Shown piece by piece: positions 60,354 through 60,749 of a DNA stretch of 60,749 bases; position 1 is the stretch's first letter; the number at the start of each line of letters is the position of its first letter. Position numbers and translations under genes: made by a program. Under the pieces are notes generated by a model. It was not told the DNA's origin. It ran no database searches and saw only the letters and a list, made by a program, of their open reading frames with translations. This DNA is from Asparagopsis taxiformis (Eukaryota; Rhodophyta; Florideophyceae; Bonnemaisoniales; Bonnemaisoniaceae), in contig JALQPE010002036.1 of NCBI GenBank assembly GCA_030407315.1, positions 1-60,749 of the forward strand, given 5' to 3'.

Positions 60354-60749
60354 GTCGACATCGACGCCGCGCTTGGAGTCCGCGCGACTCCGCTGACGCG
60401 CTCACTTGATCGCCGCAAACCGTTGAAAACAAACTGCTGAAATGCGTACTCGCCACGCCATGGTTTGTTGAGTTGGAAAGAAAAAGAGATGGTACGTTGA
60501 CGTATTCGAGTGATGTGGATGGTATGTTTCACGTTAAGTGAAGAATGGGGCGTGAACGCCAATCGCTGGAAAATAATAACACAATACAACCGAAATTTTG
60601 TTAGGTACACACCTATCGTGACCGCTGGAATGCAAGACAGGCAATCGAGATGTGAGTGTCCGTTCAGAACGGGCCCGAGTCGGGCTCTCGAAAACCTGAC
60701 GAGGTGGCGTGAAGCAGGCAGTGTCCTTGATGTGTATGTGTTAAAATTA
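60354..60749. other. Upstream region of element 4 ParB-like gene
   Basis: An ATG near 60460 (MAWRVRISAV) could start a short first exon, with GTGAGC as a possible donor, but I cannot place an acceptor. Nothing else is recognised. Confidence 0.4.

Noticed and set aside
1..60749. Bacterial or phage origin suggested by ParB and the methyltransferase
   Set aside because: LTR retrotransposons, a chromodomain, an H3-like tail, likely introns and eukaryotic glycosyltransferase relics show a eukaryotic genome.

Overview
The window is eukaryotic and made almost entirely of transposable elements. It has Ty1/copia and Ty3/gypsy (chromodomain) retrotransposons, DDE-type DNA transposons, likely introns, and scraps of eukaryotic genes (O-GlcNAc transferase-like, protein O-fucosyltransferase-like, NB-ARC/TPR-like). 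Long intron-poor reading frames would fit a compact, transposon-rich alga. A florideophyte red alga such as Chondrus is my guess, not something the sequence proves.

Layout. 29-6297: degenerate Ty1/copia element on the minus strand with an extra zinc-finger frame and a half-tRNA-type primer site. 6351-7021: 5' part of a ParB-like gene cut off at the copia element. 7151-16637: DNA element 1 (minus strand), with a Tnp2/CACTA-like transposase, a ParB-like gene, a 2-oxoglutarate/Fe(II) dioxygenase and three arrays of perfect palindromes. 16785-22058 and 35260-36600: possible element 2, with CTGGTT-rich flanks, a field of unrelated near-perfect palindromes (18188-20640) and one unrecognised plus-strand gene. 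That gene is split by a young Ty3 chromovirus (22059-35254, 5-bp target duplication CTCTG) carrying an extra 934-codon antisense frame. 38249-47621: element 3, with a DUF7869-like DDE transposase, a ParB-like/DNA amino-methyltransferase fusion, and a divergent gene whose N-terminus copies the histone H3 tail and which lacks the catalytic core. 47700-53200: decayed host-gene fragments. 53215-60353: element 4, with palindrome-bearing tandem repeats, then a broken ParB-like plus dioxygenase unit.

How the parts may work together. Four ParB-like genes occur in 60 kb. Each one with an intact 3' side is followed, fused or directly downstream, by an enzyme that could modify DNA: an amino-methyltransferase once and a 2OG-Fe(II) dioxygenase twice. 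Arrays of palindromes lie beside them. The reading I favour is a family of DNA transposons that carry a ParB-like DNA-binding module joined to an exchangeable methylation writer or eraser. It would act on the element's own palindromic repeats for anti-silencing or transposition control, comparable in logic to TnpA of En/Spm or VANC of VANDAL elements. The domains and repeats can be seen; the function is inference.

A second independent signal is that many palindromes come as abutting long-plus-short pairs. One pair sits inside the copia gag frame, where the coding context shows that 31 nt made of inverted copies of both flanks was inserted. This resembles P-nucleotide or snap-back repair scars.
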